A stretch of DNA of 19,588 nucleotides from Arachnopeziza araneosa (taxonomy: Eukaryota; Ascomycota; Leotiomycetes; Helotiales; Arachnopezizaceae), in the NCBI GenBank assembly GCA_003988855.1, contig QYAI01000254.1, positions 1-19,588 on the forward strand. Reading direction: 5' to 3'. Of this stretch, positions 1-10,212 are shown piece after piece. The translations under genes and the position numbers were made by a program. Below the pieces are notes generated by a model, which saw only the letters and a list, made by a program, of their open reading frames with translations, did no database searches and was not told the DNA's origin. Each line of letters opens with the position of its first letter. Within the stretch, counting starts at the first letter, position 1.

Positions 1-534
1 CTACCAGAGGCCTGTAGACTTCGAGGGTGCGAATTGTGTTGCAAGTAAGGTACGAATTTGTGTAGGTTCTTTCGAATAGCATCATAAAAGCGGACTTTTA
101 CGGGTGCAGTATATTTTTCGTGTTAATTTCTTATTTTACCATCAGCTTGCATTAATTAGGACTGTAGAATGGCCTGTATATTGTGTCTTGTCATGTTTGT
201 TTACAATTCTATCCCTATTACTATGGTATTTGGGCGTGCACAACTCGGACCACGAATGCTGACACCCCCTGGTGAGAATAGGCTCCCACACTCTCCACTC
301 GGGTTGGTTCAGCTGTCAAACGAGGCTTTCAATGAGAAGCTTGGATCAGCTGCATATGCGGGAGCCCTGCTTCGGCGTGCACCACCCAGCCTAACATCAG
401 CCAGTAGCTATTTAACATCCCACTACTGGTACAGAACCATGGGTTATGACCGAGTACAGTGAAGCGAAAGCAGCAGCAGCCCTCTATGCTTAAATTTTTC
501 GATTTGATACTCTCATCTCTGAACTTTTGACGCG
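1..534. other. Intergenic / 5' region of the first gene
   Basis: I see no supported gene here. An open frame at 169-462 (+) would give 97 residues with a hydrophobic start (MACILCLVMFVY...), which faintly resembles a signal peptide. The rest has no recognisable family, no cysteine pattern and no splice support, so I do not call it. The last 70 or so bases before 535 are pyrimidine-rich and probably form the 5' leader of the downstream gene. Confidence 0.5.
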
Positions 535-3038
535 ATGTCTGCAGACGGTTCTCATATCCCAAAAATTTCCCGCCAGCGGCCATCTGTGGATTTCATTGAT
601 ACTCAACTTCCGCAAGTTCATCCTGCTTTCAAACATCCTGGAGTCGGATATGATTCTTCCTCCAAGGAGTATGCCCCAATCACTGATCTGGACGCGATGA
701 CAACCTCACCTACGCAAATCATCCCTCCCAGGACGACATTGCCTGAGGTAGAGGCGATGAAGTTCTGGGGCTGTGTTTTTTCGGAATCGATGGAAAAACT
801 CACGAGTGATTTCAATGAGCCAACATGGAAACATTATTCGAAACATAATATCCGTCTTGAGAAGGATTGGGATGGTGTACGACTTCAACTTGTGAATGCT
901 AAAGAGACATACAGCCCTTCTAAAGATGGAGCACCTGCGAAGTCTAAGAAAACCAAGTTCCAGAGATTTTTAAAAGGCGCCTATCGCAAAGTAGCCAACA
1001 ACTCCGAAAATTTAAAGGTTTTAACTCAAATCGGAGATCAAGTTGACTACATCTCTCCCGTACTAAGCGTGGTTGATATTCTGCTAGATGTGGGCATCCC
1101 AGAACCTCAGTCCCAAATAAGATTCTACCTCACGACCATGTTACTAATCACAAAGTAGGCAGCCGCGACGGCATCAAAAGTGCGAAAGCAAGTAAAAGAA
1201 GCATTTGATCCGTCAAAAATAGAAGAGAATTTCGGAGATATTGAGTTTTTCATTGCCACTTTCCCGAGAGACGAGGTGATCAAAGAAGCATCTATTGATT
1301 TAGTGGCATTCATATTTAAGGGTATAGAGGATGCAATCGGGTTTTTTCTGAGCGCATGGTGTGAGTCAATCTATATCTGCCCTAGAATATTGTCTTGCGC
1401 GAATGGTGCTAATACAGAACCTCAACTATCAGATAAAAGAGCAGGATCAGCCATTCTAAAAGGAGCGGACTATCAAGAAGATCTAATGAAATGTATCGAT
1501 GATATTCAAACATACAGTGGAAAGCTGTTGAAGGAGGCACAGAAATCTGATATGTATTACTCTCGAGCTGGTAATGAGATCACCATCAAAAGTATGTCTT
1601 CTCCACCTGTCAATAAAAGCCTGGATCTCACGATTGTTGTGTAGACACTGAGGGTATCCTGAAAATCGTGCTCTCAAACTCGAGCAAAATTGACGAGGCA
1701 GTCAAAGCTGCGAAAGAGCAGGCTAGGATGCTGAACTATGCCATGAAACTGTTTGACGAGGCCGACGAGAAAGAAAAGAGACTCCAAGAGGAAAGACGAG
1801 AATTGGAAAAAAGAGAACTTAAAATGGAGGAGAGAGAGAGAAAACAAGAAAGGCGCGAGAGGAGACGAGAAAAGAGAGAAAGAGAAAGACAAGAAAGAGA
1901 CAAAAAGACGCTGGAAGCACTGGGCAACATTCAAGGCAAGTCAGAAAGTCTGCCGTCTCAGACGTCCTTATTGAAAATTATACTAGATGAACTACGAAAA
2001 GCCAACACTCCGAGCCCATTGCACCATCATAATTTGCCAGCTCTACCATATACACAACCGCTACTATTACATAGTTCAATTCAAGCACCAACTCCGTGGT
2101 ACCCACCCGCGATCCAAAGCCAGCAACCTCAGTGGCTTCCTCTGCCGCAGCCGTGGCCCAACGCGACATACACAAGGCCACTGACACCCCCGCAACAGCA
2201 ACCACCGCAGCAGCGCGGTCTAAGTTCTACCGAGGTACTCGATGCATTGCATGTATCGGAGTTCGAGAAGAGAGACTTCAAGTATATCTTGGACAGTCGA
2301 TATCAAATGAACACTAAGTCCCGGAGATGTGCGGAAGCAGCATTGATAAGCAAAGAATTTCGAAAGTGGCTTACAAAGTCAAAATCTGCTAAGCTTCTAA
2401 TACAAGGAGATGAGGGCACTGATGGAGAAGAGATTTCTGGAGTGTCATTGCTTTCGGCGACTATTTTTCAGGCTCTTTTATCTCGAGAACGATATGTGCG
2501 CCTAGCATTTTTCTGTAGGCTGCATATGGAAACCGACGATGGCTATGTCGGTGGGAAAGCGATGGTGAAGAGCTTCATCAGTCAAATGTTGCGCCAACAC
2601 GCTTTCGACCTATCTCCGCTGAACGAGCGCGGAGTTACCCTCGAGCAGATTCAGAAAGGAAAGCTGAAAGATCTCTGCAAGCTGCTGCTCTGGCTGATTC
2701 AACAACTCCCAGAGGATATAAAAGTGGTTTGCATCATTGATGAGATTGGCAAGTACGAGAATGATGAGCAGGAGGATAAGATGCTGACGGTGCTGAAAAC
2801 GTTGCTCTCTTTGACTCGTGAACGTGGCGTGCGGCATATCGTCAAAGTGATGGTGACGAGCTCTGAAGCGACTGATAAAGTACAAGATTTGTTTGAAGAT
2901 GATGATGATAGTCAATTGGATTTAGATATGTTTGACGAGGGCCAAGATCTGGAAGAATATGGGTCTGGATCTAAGCTGGTACGATATAGCGACGACTCTG
3001 ACTCTATGTCTAGTTCTGAGCCGGATGATGCAGACTGA
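535..3038 (+). CDS. STAND/NLR-like protein with degenerate P-loop, charged helix and proline-rich linker (4 exons)
   Basis: Exons are 535-1089, 1159-1360, 1433-1570 and 1645-3038, giving 762 residues. Introns are 69, 72 and 74 nt (GTGGGC..TAG with TACTAAT branch; GTGAGT..CAG with GCTAAT; GTAATG..TAG). Two frame-1 stops fall inside introns and every phase joins. Residues about 80-310 are a helical domain resembling the one preceding NACHT-type modules in fungal STAND proteins (DUF7708-like from memory; FFIATFP, AIGFFLSAWYKRAGSAIL, ADYQEDL). About 331-396 is an almost purely E/K/R helix. About 421-489 is proline- and glutamine-rich. From about 495 on it resembles a STAND ATPase. The P-loop position near 549-565 reads LLIQGDEGTDGEE with no GKS/T, but a Walker B-like strand VVCIIDEIGKYE remains near 660. 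The tail after about 714 is strongly acidic. Fungal STAND proteins are NLR-like sensors in self/non-self and immune-like responses. Nucleotide binding is doubtful here. The first donor is weak, so exon 1's end is least certain. Confidence 0.72.
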
Positions 3039-5027
3039 GCTGAGAAGCTTGTAACTATTGTATATAGTATGAAGATCTAGCCATCACGCCATTTCATGTG
3101 GATATGAGGCTTTCCCTCATCATACCTCCTTTTCAAATCAGCCTTTTTGTTGCACATCGCACCTCGCTAAGATTATTCAGACGCCGCTGTGCGGCCGTAC
3201 TATCCGCGTCGCGTCCCTCAAAACACCAAAACCGCGATAAAAAAAATAAACTGTATCAACTTTCGATGGTTTCGGCCGCAAGCGAGGTCGGCAAAAGGTC
3301 GGGGGCGAGATTTCTGGGGCTGCTCCGGCCCGTTCGTCAACAGGATGCCAATATAAAACTAGCACCGTGATTCACGGATGGTGATTGATGGAATGAACGG
3401 GTTGGAATCTCTGTTTGCATCATAATTATGCTTTATAAATGCAAGTACAGAGCAACTTTGAAATCAACTCGTTTTTTCATTGTTTGATACAATGTAGATT
3501 ATTACAAAATGCGATTGATCTAGCGGACCTTCATTTTATAGCAAAAGCCCTGAGGAATATCATTTCTGCTGCAGAAGAGTCATAGGCCAAAATAGCAGAT
3601 ACCAGCTAGGCACCCGTATTTATGGATTCAGTAAGTCATTTCGTACATCAGAGAAGCTGCCTGGGCATTAGCAGGTATTACAAAATCCAACGTTTAGAGC
3701 TTAGCTACTCCATACTTTTATGTGCCCACAGTGAAGCTGCTCTCTTGTTCATCACGAGATATTCCTTCTCCCACGGTTTTGGGGGAGCGATATCCGGTAA
3801 AGGTTGGGCAGGCCTACCAGACGAAGAAATGTGTGTTAGTTTTTCGGATTTCACAAGGGAACGGATAAGTGGCATGAGACTACATTTCTTACATTTGGGG
3901 TCTATTTATGAGTACTATAGCTTCCCCTTCTCTCTTTACGCCTCTTTATGTATAGATTGCAGAGCCGGAAGATGAGTTGTTTGATCTGATGATGCAAATC
4001 TTCATTCATTCTTGCTGTTTGGATTCCTCCGACCTTCATCACGGGGCGTGTCATCAATGTCTCCAAGTCTCGGCGCGTGTATCTCATTCAGATGAGTCTA
4101 GCTACAGTACTCTGACAGCTACCTACAGTCCCATGAGACCTTCTTCGGATCCTCCATTGCTAGTCTTCGAAACACTGCTTTTCTCGTTGGCAGCCATACT
4201 TCGGTGGCTGAAACACGACAAGTAAGAATGGACGGATAAGACCCCACAGAAATAAAGGTAAGAAAGCTGATGCATGATGTTGCAATCTGGACAAACCATC
4301 ACACGAAATATCTGCCACCATTTCCGCAGCCACATCCCTATCTCTTGAACCTAATCTGCGAGTCTTCTTTACATAAGGTTACGAGATGGAATCTTCCAGC
4401 TTCTTAAATATCAGAACCCAGGTATAACTAAAGTTTACGGTAAAGCCATGGCCTTCAGAGTAAGTATGCTCTCTGAACACGGCGGGCTCTCCGTCGTAAT
4501 GATGGCGGGAGAGCACCACACTAACAACAGCCATTCGCCTCACTTCTTTTGCAACGACAGAAAAGATCTGCAATCGTACATCCAGACGTGGGTAACTACC
4601 ATTTATCCAGGTACCAGGTCACGTGCGTCATCCCAGCTCATAGCCAAGTCATGTGTTTTGCCTACATTTTAATCAGGGACGGACAACCTTGCTATAAGAG
4701 TTAGATTTTAAGAGAGCCCTAATTAAACTTAACGATTTCAGAATCACCCAACAAGATGGAGCACGGTGAACAGACTTTCTTGCGGAGTTGTTGAAAGCAG
4801 CGTCTCAGCAAGCGAAGCGCTAAATATGAACAGGCGGCGGACCGGAAGCGATTTCACGACGTCAGGATTCCAGATAGCCATCTCGATACACAGGACGAAC
4901 ATACGCGCCAATTGATTCTCAGTCCATGAAAGGTGATTTATGAGCAGGTCTCTCAATCACTCTTGTTCTCTCCCGTCTCAAGCAAGTACCAAACTGTGCT
5001 GCAGCACGCGAAACCCACTCACTGAGA
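3039..5027. other. Long intergenic stretch, no gene recognised
   Basis: About 2 kb with scattered short open frames on both strands (for example 3622-3975 + and 4744-4956 -). None shows a known motif, a credible intron structure or a signal peptide. A CACGTG palindrome lies at 4620-4625 and a TATAAG-like stretch near 4692, roughly 330 nt before the tannase start; neither is strong evidence of a promoter. I did not find terminal repeats or transposase remnants. It probably holds the 3' end of the first gene and the promoter of the esterase. Confidence 0.5.
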
Positions 5028-6734
5028 ATGGACGTCTCATGGATTCCGGCTTCATCAGGCCAGCTATGGTCGAGTTTAAAGCAACATGCTCAGTCCGCTC
5101 TCCTGCTCACCACCGGATTCAACTTTTCAAGTATTGGTGCCCCGGCAATCTCATGCACCAGCGCCGCATTCGCGAGCATCCTCCCGTCTCACGCCACCAT
5201 CACCACGGCTCAAAGAGTGCCCACCAACGGGACCTGGCCTGACACGTCCCCATTATGGCCCAAACCAACGTATAACCTGCCAGAACTCTGCGCTGTAGTC
5301 ATCAATGTGCAATCATCGCCCACCTCATCCTACAATTTCGGCCTCTTCCTTCCCCAGTCATGGAATGGACGCTTGATGACCACGGGGAACGGAGGTTATG
5401 GCGGGGGAATCAACTGGAACGACATGGGATCGCACACGCTCTCCGGATTTGCAACGCTGTCGACTGATACGGGACACCTCTCAGGGTCGTTTGATGCTAG
5501 TTGGGCACTCAATAATCCGGAGGGCCAGATTGACTGGGGACATAGAGCCTTGCATGGATCTGTGGAGCTATCCAAGAAGGTTATTCAGAAATACTACGGG
5601 TCGAAAGTCAAGTACTCTTACTACTCGGGATGCTCAACCGGCGGCCGTCAAGGCCTGAAAGAGGTCCAAAAATACCCTCATGATTTCGACGGGGTGATCG
5701 CCGCTGCTCCAGCATGGTGGACGTCCCACATGCAAACCTGGACACTGGAAGCCAGTCTCTGGAACATGCCAACCGATGCAGCACACCATATTCCCTCCTC
5801 CCTCTTCCCCATCATCGGAGCTGAGGTGTTGAAACAATGCGATCCGCAAGATGGCCTCATCGACGGGATCATCTCCAACCCACCGAGCTGCACCTTCATC
5901 CCAGAGACGCTGCTCTGCAGCCCTAGATCCAAGCCCGGCACCTGCCTCACCGCCCCGCAGATCCAGACGCTGAACAAGATCTACACGGACTGGATCGAGT
6001 TCGACAACACCTTCGTCTTCACGCACTTCTCGCTCGGCGCCGAGAACCAGTACGCCTTCCTGCTCAACACGGATGCCGGCCCCTCAGCTGTCGGGACTGG
6101 GTTCATCACGAATTTCATCCACAACACCTCGGAGCCCGTCGCGGCGTCCTCCTGGCTCGACAGGGGGTTCTTCAACTACAGCACGACGCGCGCGGCCGAC
6201 ACGATGCGCGTGGCGGGAGACGCGACGGCAGATGATTTCGATCTCGCGCCGTTCGCGGCCCGCGGCGGGAAACTCATCATGTACCATGGGTGGGCGGATG
6301 GCTTGATCCCAGCGGAATCGTCCGTGTATTTTTACAAGTCGGTGCTGGCGGCGTTGGTCCCGAAGGGGGTCGATGTGGACAGATTTTTCAAGTTTTATAT
6401 GATCCCTGGCCTACAGCATTGTTCGAGTTCGGTGGGTGATGCGCCGTGGTATATTGGGGGCGGCCAGCAGGCTCCTTATATAGGGAGTGGAATTTATGGG
6501 GTTCCAGGGTACGAGGATGAGAGACATGATGTTGTGAGAGCGATGATGAAGTGGGTGGAGGATGGGGTAGAGCCTCGAGAGTTGGTTGCTACGAAGTGGA
6601 TTGATGATGATCCGGAGAAGGGTGTCAAGAGGCAGAGGCCGTTATGTCCATATCCGGAATTGGCGAAGTGGGATGGTAAAGAGGAACCTAATCTATCTGA
6701 GAGCTGGAGCTGTAAAGGTCTTTATGAGATTTGA
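5028..6734 (+). CDS. Secreted tannase / feruloyl esterase family hydrolase
   Basis: A single exon of 568 residues, in the usual 500-590 range. The family (Pfam tannase) hydrolyses ester bonds of plant phenolics such as gallate or feruloyl esters; the exact substrate cannot be read from sequence. The CS-D-HC signature is complete: Cys202-Ser203 in GCSTGGRQG, Asp424 in HGWADGLIP, and His464-Cys465 in GLQHC. In the family the two cysteines form a disulfide joining Ser and His. CDPQDGLIDGII (271-282) matches the calcium site of the lid domain. Several NxS/T sites and paired cysteines fit secretion. The N-terminus is odd: the only in-frame ATG is 5028, leaving about 22 residues before a hydrophobic stretch (SALLLTTGFNFSSIGAPA), with mature protein expected near residue 41 (ISCTSAAF). 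A short upstream exon or a changed start is possible. The middle of the gene is far more GC-rich than its ends. Confidence 0.93.
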   Translation: MDVSWIPASSGQLWSSLKQHAQSALLLTTGFNFSSIGAPAISCTSAAFASILPSHATITTAQRVPTNGTWPDTSPLWPKPTYNLPELCAVVINVQSSPTSSYNFGLFLPQSWNGRLMTTGNGGYGGGINWNDMGSHTLSGFATLSTDTGHLSGSFDASWALNNPEGQIDWGHRALHGSVELSKKVIQKYYGSKVKYSYYSGCSTGGRQGLKEVQKYPHDFDGVIAAAPAWWTSHMQTWTLEASLWNMPTDAAHHIPSSLFPIIGAEVLKQCDPQDGLIDGIISNPPSCTFIPETLLCSPRSKPGTCLTAPQIQTLNKIYTDWIEFDNTFVFTHFSLGAENQYAFLLNTDAGPSAVGTGFITNFIHNTSEPVAASSWLDRGFFNYSTTRAADTMRVAGDATADDFDLAPFAARGGKLIMYHGWADGLIPAESSVYFYKSVLAALVPKGVDVDRFFKFYMIPGLQHCSSSVGDAPWYIGGGQQAPYIGSGIYGVPGYEDERHDVVRAMMKWVEDGVEPRELVATKWIDDDPEKGVKRQRPLCPYPELAKWDGKEEPNLSESWSCKGLYEI

Positions 6735-6896
6735 TGAATCTTGAATGGTTTTCTCGGAGCTCAAACTGTGTCTAGAAGAAATACTTGAGCTAGCAGAAGT
6801 AGGTAAAGAAATGGAAGGCTTGGCTACAAATAAACCATCTCCCAAATACTACAGCAATATAACATTAGCTCAGAATTAACCACAATGATTTCTCCG

Positions 6897-8972
6897 TTAA
6901 AACATCCCCTCTAGGATTTCAAGAATCGGATTGACCGTCGCTCGTTGTGAAATTTCAATTCCACAAGCTAAAGCCACAAACCCAAACTCATGGCCATTGC
7001 GGCATTCAGGCAATTTGTGAACTTCATCTGCAAAGATTTCCATGTGCTCGCCGTCCCCTGCCCACTCATCCTGATCTCTAGCAAATCGAAACACAATCTG
7101 CAAAATGCTTTCGACAGTGCCGCCTCCCTGTAGAAAGTCTCTGGTGACTGGTGGCCACTCTCAGGAGTTTGCCCAAGTTGAAAATATGTCAGTGATTGAT
7201 GGAGTCTTATCTCTCCGAATAGTAGCCACAACGTGGTCGAATATATTGACAAATCCTTGTATCAATGACTTGTTAGTACGCATATTCTGCCGCATCTCTG
7301 GTGCAACAAATTCAAGCATATAATCATTACGATCAACCCAGAAAGTCTTGTCGCCAACATCCGTGTTCAGTATATCATGGAGGATTTCGGCTTGGCATAG
7401 TAATGCAAATTTCATACGTGGAGACAAAAACCCACCAACACATCGATCGCAAGTGCAGCCATACCTCAGCCGAAGGTGTTCATCAACAGGAACGTTTTCC
7501 ACACCTGCAAGAGCAGCGAGACAACCGACAGCCTCCTGAGAATGTCCTTTGAATGCATCTGATACACAGATCCGTCTGAAGCTTTTTTCCTCAACAGTCC
7601 TTTAAGTTTCTAGAAACTCTCGAAGAGCATCAAAGGGGGTGTGATTGCAAGGATTAGTGGCAGAACTTAGTCGCTTATCCAAATCGACATTTTGCAAGAG
7701 CCACTGCAGACTTCTCGGCTTAAACCCCAAGGCAGCAACATGAAGAACATTTCTTCGAGAGTTATCAGTTTTCTCCAACTCGCGTTGAAATTCATCCAAT
7801 CCTTTCTCCTGCAGGAAGGTGTCGTAAAACTTCAGGCACTCGGCGTCCGATAATGTGTCCACTGCGTAATAGAGTGGCATATTCAACTTTAATCGTTCTA
7901 ACCCTCCTGGCTCCTTTTCTTCATCTCCATGGTGGCAAAAGGTTCCTGGAAAATCGAGAGGAATGCATGTGTATTTCTCAAAATCTTCATTATGCTCCGG
8001 GTATTCTGGGTCATGATCGTCATTGGCAGAGAGATTGCGAGATCTGTGCGATGTGTCCAATGATAGAGCAAACCAAGTTGATGTACCGATCCTACGACAT
8101 CCAAGTGTACGATAGAAGCCATTGAAGCATCCCCTGCCGCTTCTCTAGCTTGCTGCATATCTGCTCCAGTTAATGATTTGCCTCCTGCTTGAACCTCAAC
8201 ATCTCGATTCAGCCAACCGGGTGAGACGAGAATGAACTTGGGACTTCTATCATTCAACTGGGACTTGCGAATTAGTTGATTCGTCATTGCCGTGACTAAG
8301 CCTTTCCGTCGCCATGATTTGTCAATTAAAATGCGCTCGATGATGAAGAGATCACCTAGATCTAGTTCACTGCCCCAGATGCCAGTTCCCTTCTGGAGTC
8401 CTTTCTCTTGAAACTTGTCTTTGAAACGTCCATACCGGTCGAAAACATTAAATGCAACATCGGCCAGTTCCTCACTCGGTTTCTCCATTTGAGTCCAGAA
8501 TTCGTCTCTAATCCGGTTCCTCTTAACGTAGCGCTCAAATGTGCTACCGATCATGCTGCCTTGAGATTTACAGTGTAGATGAATGGTCTGCATCCAATTC
8601 TGGGCGGGAATTCCTTATCATGCCTAAAGACTTCGAAATTGACTTCGGATTCATCCCCAAATGTCTGCGTGATCTCTTCGACTTCTAGCTTGGGCGGCTC
8701 CCTCTCATCCTCATCTTCATCATCGTCCTGGTCTACTTCTTTGTCAGAGTCGCTGTCGTCATCATTGGTCTGGCCATCTTTGCCGTCAATGGCAGGTAAC
8801 TAGAGGTAACAGCGATTGATTTAGCCATTTAATTTGCCATCATTGAGTATATCAAGGCGTTTCCTATCATTTCTGATGCTCGTAGCAGACTCAGATCGGT
8901 TGTTACGGTCTGGGAGGGAGTATCAGACTTGCGTTTTGAACCGCGAGCAGGGGATTGGGTATATGGATCCAT
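6897..8972 (-). pseudogene. Decayed GNAT-ankyrin fusion protein gene
   Basis: Read from 8972 down. Exon 1 (8972-8907, starting MDPYTQSPARG) is followed by a 107 nt intron (8906-8800, GTAACA..CTAG) joining in phase 0 to an acidic stretch (DDDEDEDE). Next come a conserved N-domain (FRHDKEFPP, GCRPFIYTV), a GNAT-like fold (GTGIWGSELDLGDLF, then RRKGLVTAM as the acetyl-CoA loop, FYRTLGCRRIG), an ankyrin-like repeat (NVLHVAALGF...WLLQNVDLD) and a C-terminal domain with YGCTCDRCVGGFLSPRM and CRNGHEFGFVALACG. Lesions: a frame break near 8560-8562 (looks like one G lost), a frame break near 8115-8118 (looks like one T lost), TAA at 7602-7604 and TGA at 7161-7163. Homology continues directly across each. 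Allowing for two lost bases, the exons total exactly 657 codons, supporting the model. The two frame breaks could be mimicked by non-consensus introns (50 and 56 nt) or assembly error, but the stops could not. It converges on the esterase, 162 nt apart. The family is common in filamentous fungi; its function is unknown to me. Confidence 0.82.
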
Positions 8973-9020
8973 TAGGTTCTCAGGTGGTCTTTGGTGATAG
9001 ATTGAAGTAAAAAGTAGATA

Positions 9021-9057
9021 GAAGAAGAAGAAGAAGGAGGAGGAGGAGGAGAGGAGG
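9021..9057. repeat. GAA/GGA simple repeat upstream of the pseudogene
   Basis: A run of GAA units passes into GGA units. On the minus strand this is a C+T-rich tract about 50-85 nt upstream of the ATG at 8972. Such pyrimidine tracts are common in fungal promoters and 5' leaders, so it fits a once-functional promoter. It is also a slippage-prone microsatellite. Confidence 0.85.
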
Positions 9058-10096
9058 TCTACTGTGACGGGAGATGGAAGTTGGAGAAGGAAGGCGGGGT
9101 TAGACGGCAGCAACCTATTTCGGAAGGAAGGAACAGAGGAAACATGACCGTCACAAAATACACGATGAAATATTCAAGCCAAGAAACGAAATATTAATCA
9201 GGACAGATAGCGAGAAGATACAGTTGTGATAAACATGGATAGCCTTTCTTCATGCTGCGAGATCATACCAGATGGTAGCTGCGAAGAACGGTCACTTGCC
9301 TTCCTTCTAGCTTGATCCAATGTGAAGACAAGACCGTCAAACTCAGAAGAACATCAATTTTAAAGCCCTGGACACAAGATCTCAACTAAACGGAATCCAT
9401 TTGACTGTCAATGTTCGGATTTGATGCTTGATGTATGATGAGTTAGTTCTGAGACCGTTCCCTTGCATCCCCCGCCTAGCAAGTGGCTAAACATTCCCAA
9501 GATATCCTCAAAACCAAAAAATAACTCAAAAGATCACTGCACAATGGGCGTAACTATGAACCGGCCCAGAAATACCACAGAGAAGTGTCAGACCTGTCAA
9601 ATGGCCTGAAGCAAGTTTGAAAACAAATTTGAACACCAGTCTCAAGCAAAGCACTTCTCTGGTTAGATGGGATTATTCATCAATTCGATTCAAACCTCAT
9701 CTCCAGCTACGGCAAGCCACACCATATCTTCAAACGCCCTCCCATCATAATCTCTAACCCCACACAGTCTACATCTCCATCTTGCCATTCCGCTCTTCCA
9801 CTCTATCAGACACCCCACAGCTATTCCATCCATCGCTCTAAAAGACCAACCCGCCACCAAACGCCTCATATTGCCCGCCATCAATTTTCCCCGTCAAAAC
9901 CCGATGTGCGGTCGCCGCAAATTCCCCAATCCAACAACGACAATAACATATTTTCAATCCCCGTCTCGTTTCTGGCAATTCTGAAAAAATATTATGGGAC
10001 TACCCCACGATTGAGGGTGGGGAAGGTGTCTCCGGAGTTCGGTTTGTAGGTAATAAGGATCTAGGCCTGTGGGGGCGATCCTTAGGGTTTTTACAA

Positions 10097-10102
10097 TATA
10101 AA
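10097..10102 (+). promoter_or_regulatory. Candidate TATA box of the dehydrogenase gene
   Basis: TATAAA lies about 110 nt upstream of the ATG at 10213, a usual distance for fungal genes with a short leader, and is followed by a T/C-rich stretch (TTTGTCTCTCCTTC) near 10130. Confidence 0.45.
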
Positions 10103-10212
10103 AGACGAATGCCGAGGGAGTGAAGTATATTTGTCTCTCCTTCTGCGTTTCTTGTTCAATAAACATTCTCGATTTTAGTAAAGGTAACTAGATAGAACTA
10201 TATATCCTCATC

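Larger units (their letters stand above)
8973..10212. other. Divergent intergenic region
   Basis: Lies between the start of the GNAT-ankyrin pseudogene (reading left) and the dehydrogenase (reading right). It holds the GAA/GGA tract at 9021-9057 and a TATA-like box at 10097-10102. Small open frames such as 9690-9884 (-) match nothing I know. No tRNA or repeat family was seen. Confidence 0.5.

Noticed and set aside
169..462. 97-residue open frame with a hydrophobic N-terminus
   Set aside because: No family, no conserved cysteine pattern and no promoter or splice support; probably chance.
1156..1158. In-frame TAG suggesting the first gene is a pseudogene
   Set aside because: It coincides with a TACTAAT...TAG intron end. 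Removing 1090-1158 keeps the frame and family-like sequence (LLD/AAATASKVRKQV).
1642..1644. In-frame TAG separating the 1180-1644 frame from the coiled-coil frame
   Set aside because: It is the acceptor of a 74 nt intron with donor GTAATG at 1571; the phase joins exactly into the next exon.
1674..1934. Minus-strand Ser/Leu/Phe-rich open frames
   Set aside because: They are the complement of the E/K/R-rich helix of the real gene.
3622..3975. 117-residue open frame in the long intergenic region
   Set aside because: No recognisable motif or gene structure; composition looks like random open frame.
7530..7690. An intron that might remove the TAA at 7602
   Set aside because: Candidate donor GTTCTG with the available acceptors gives lengths that are not multiples of three and breaks the ankyrin-like reading.
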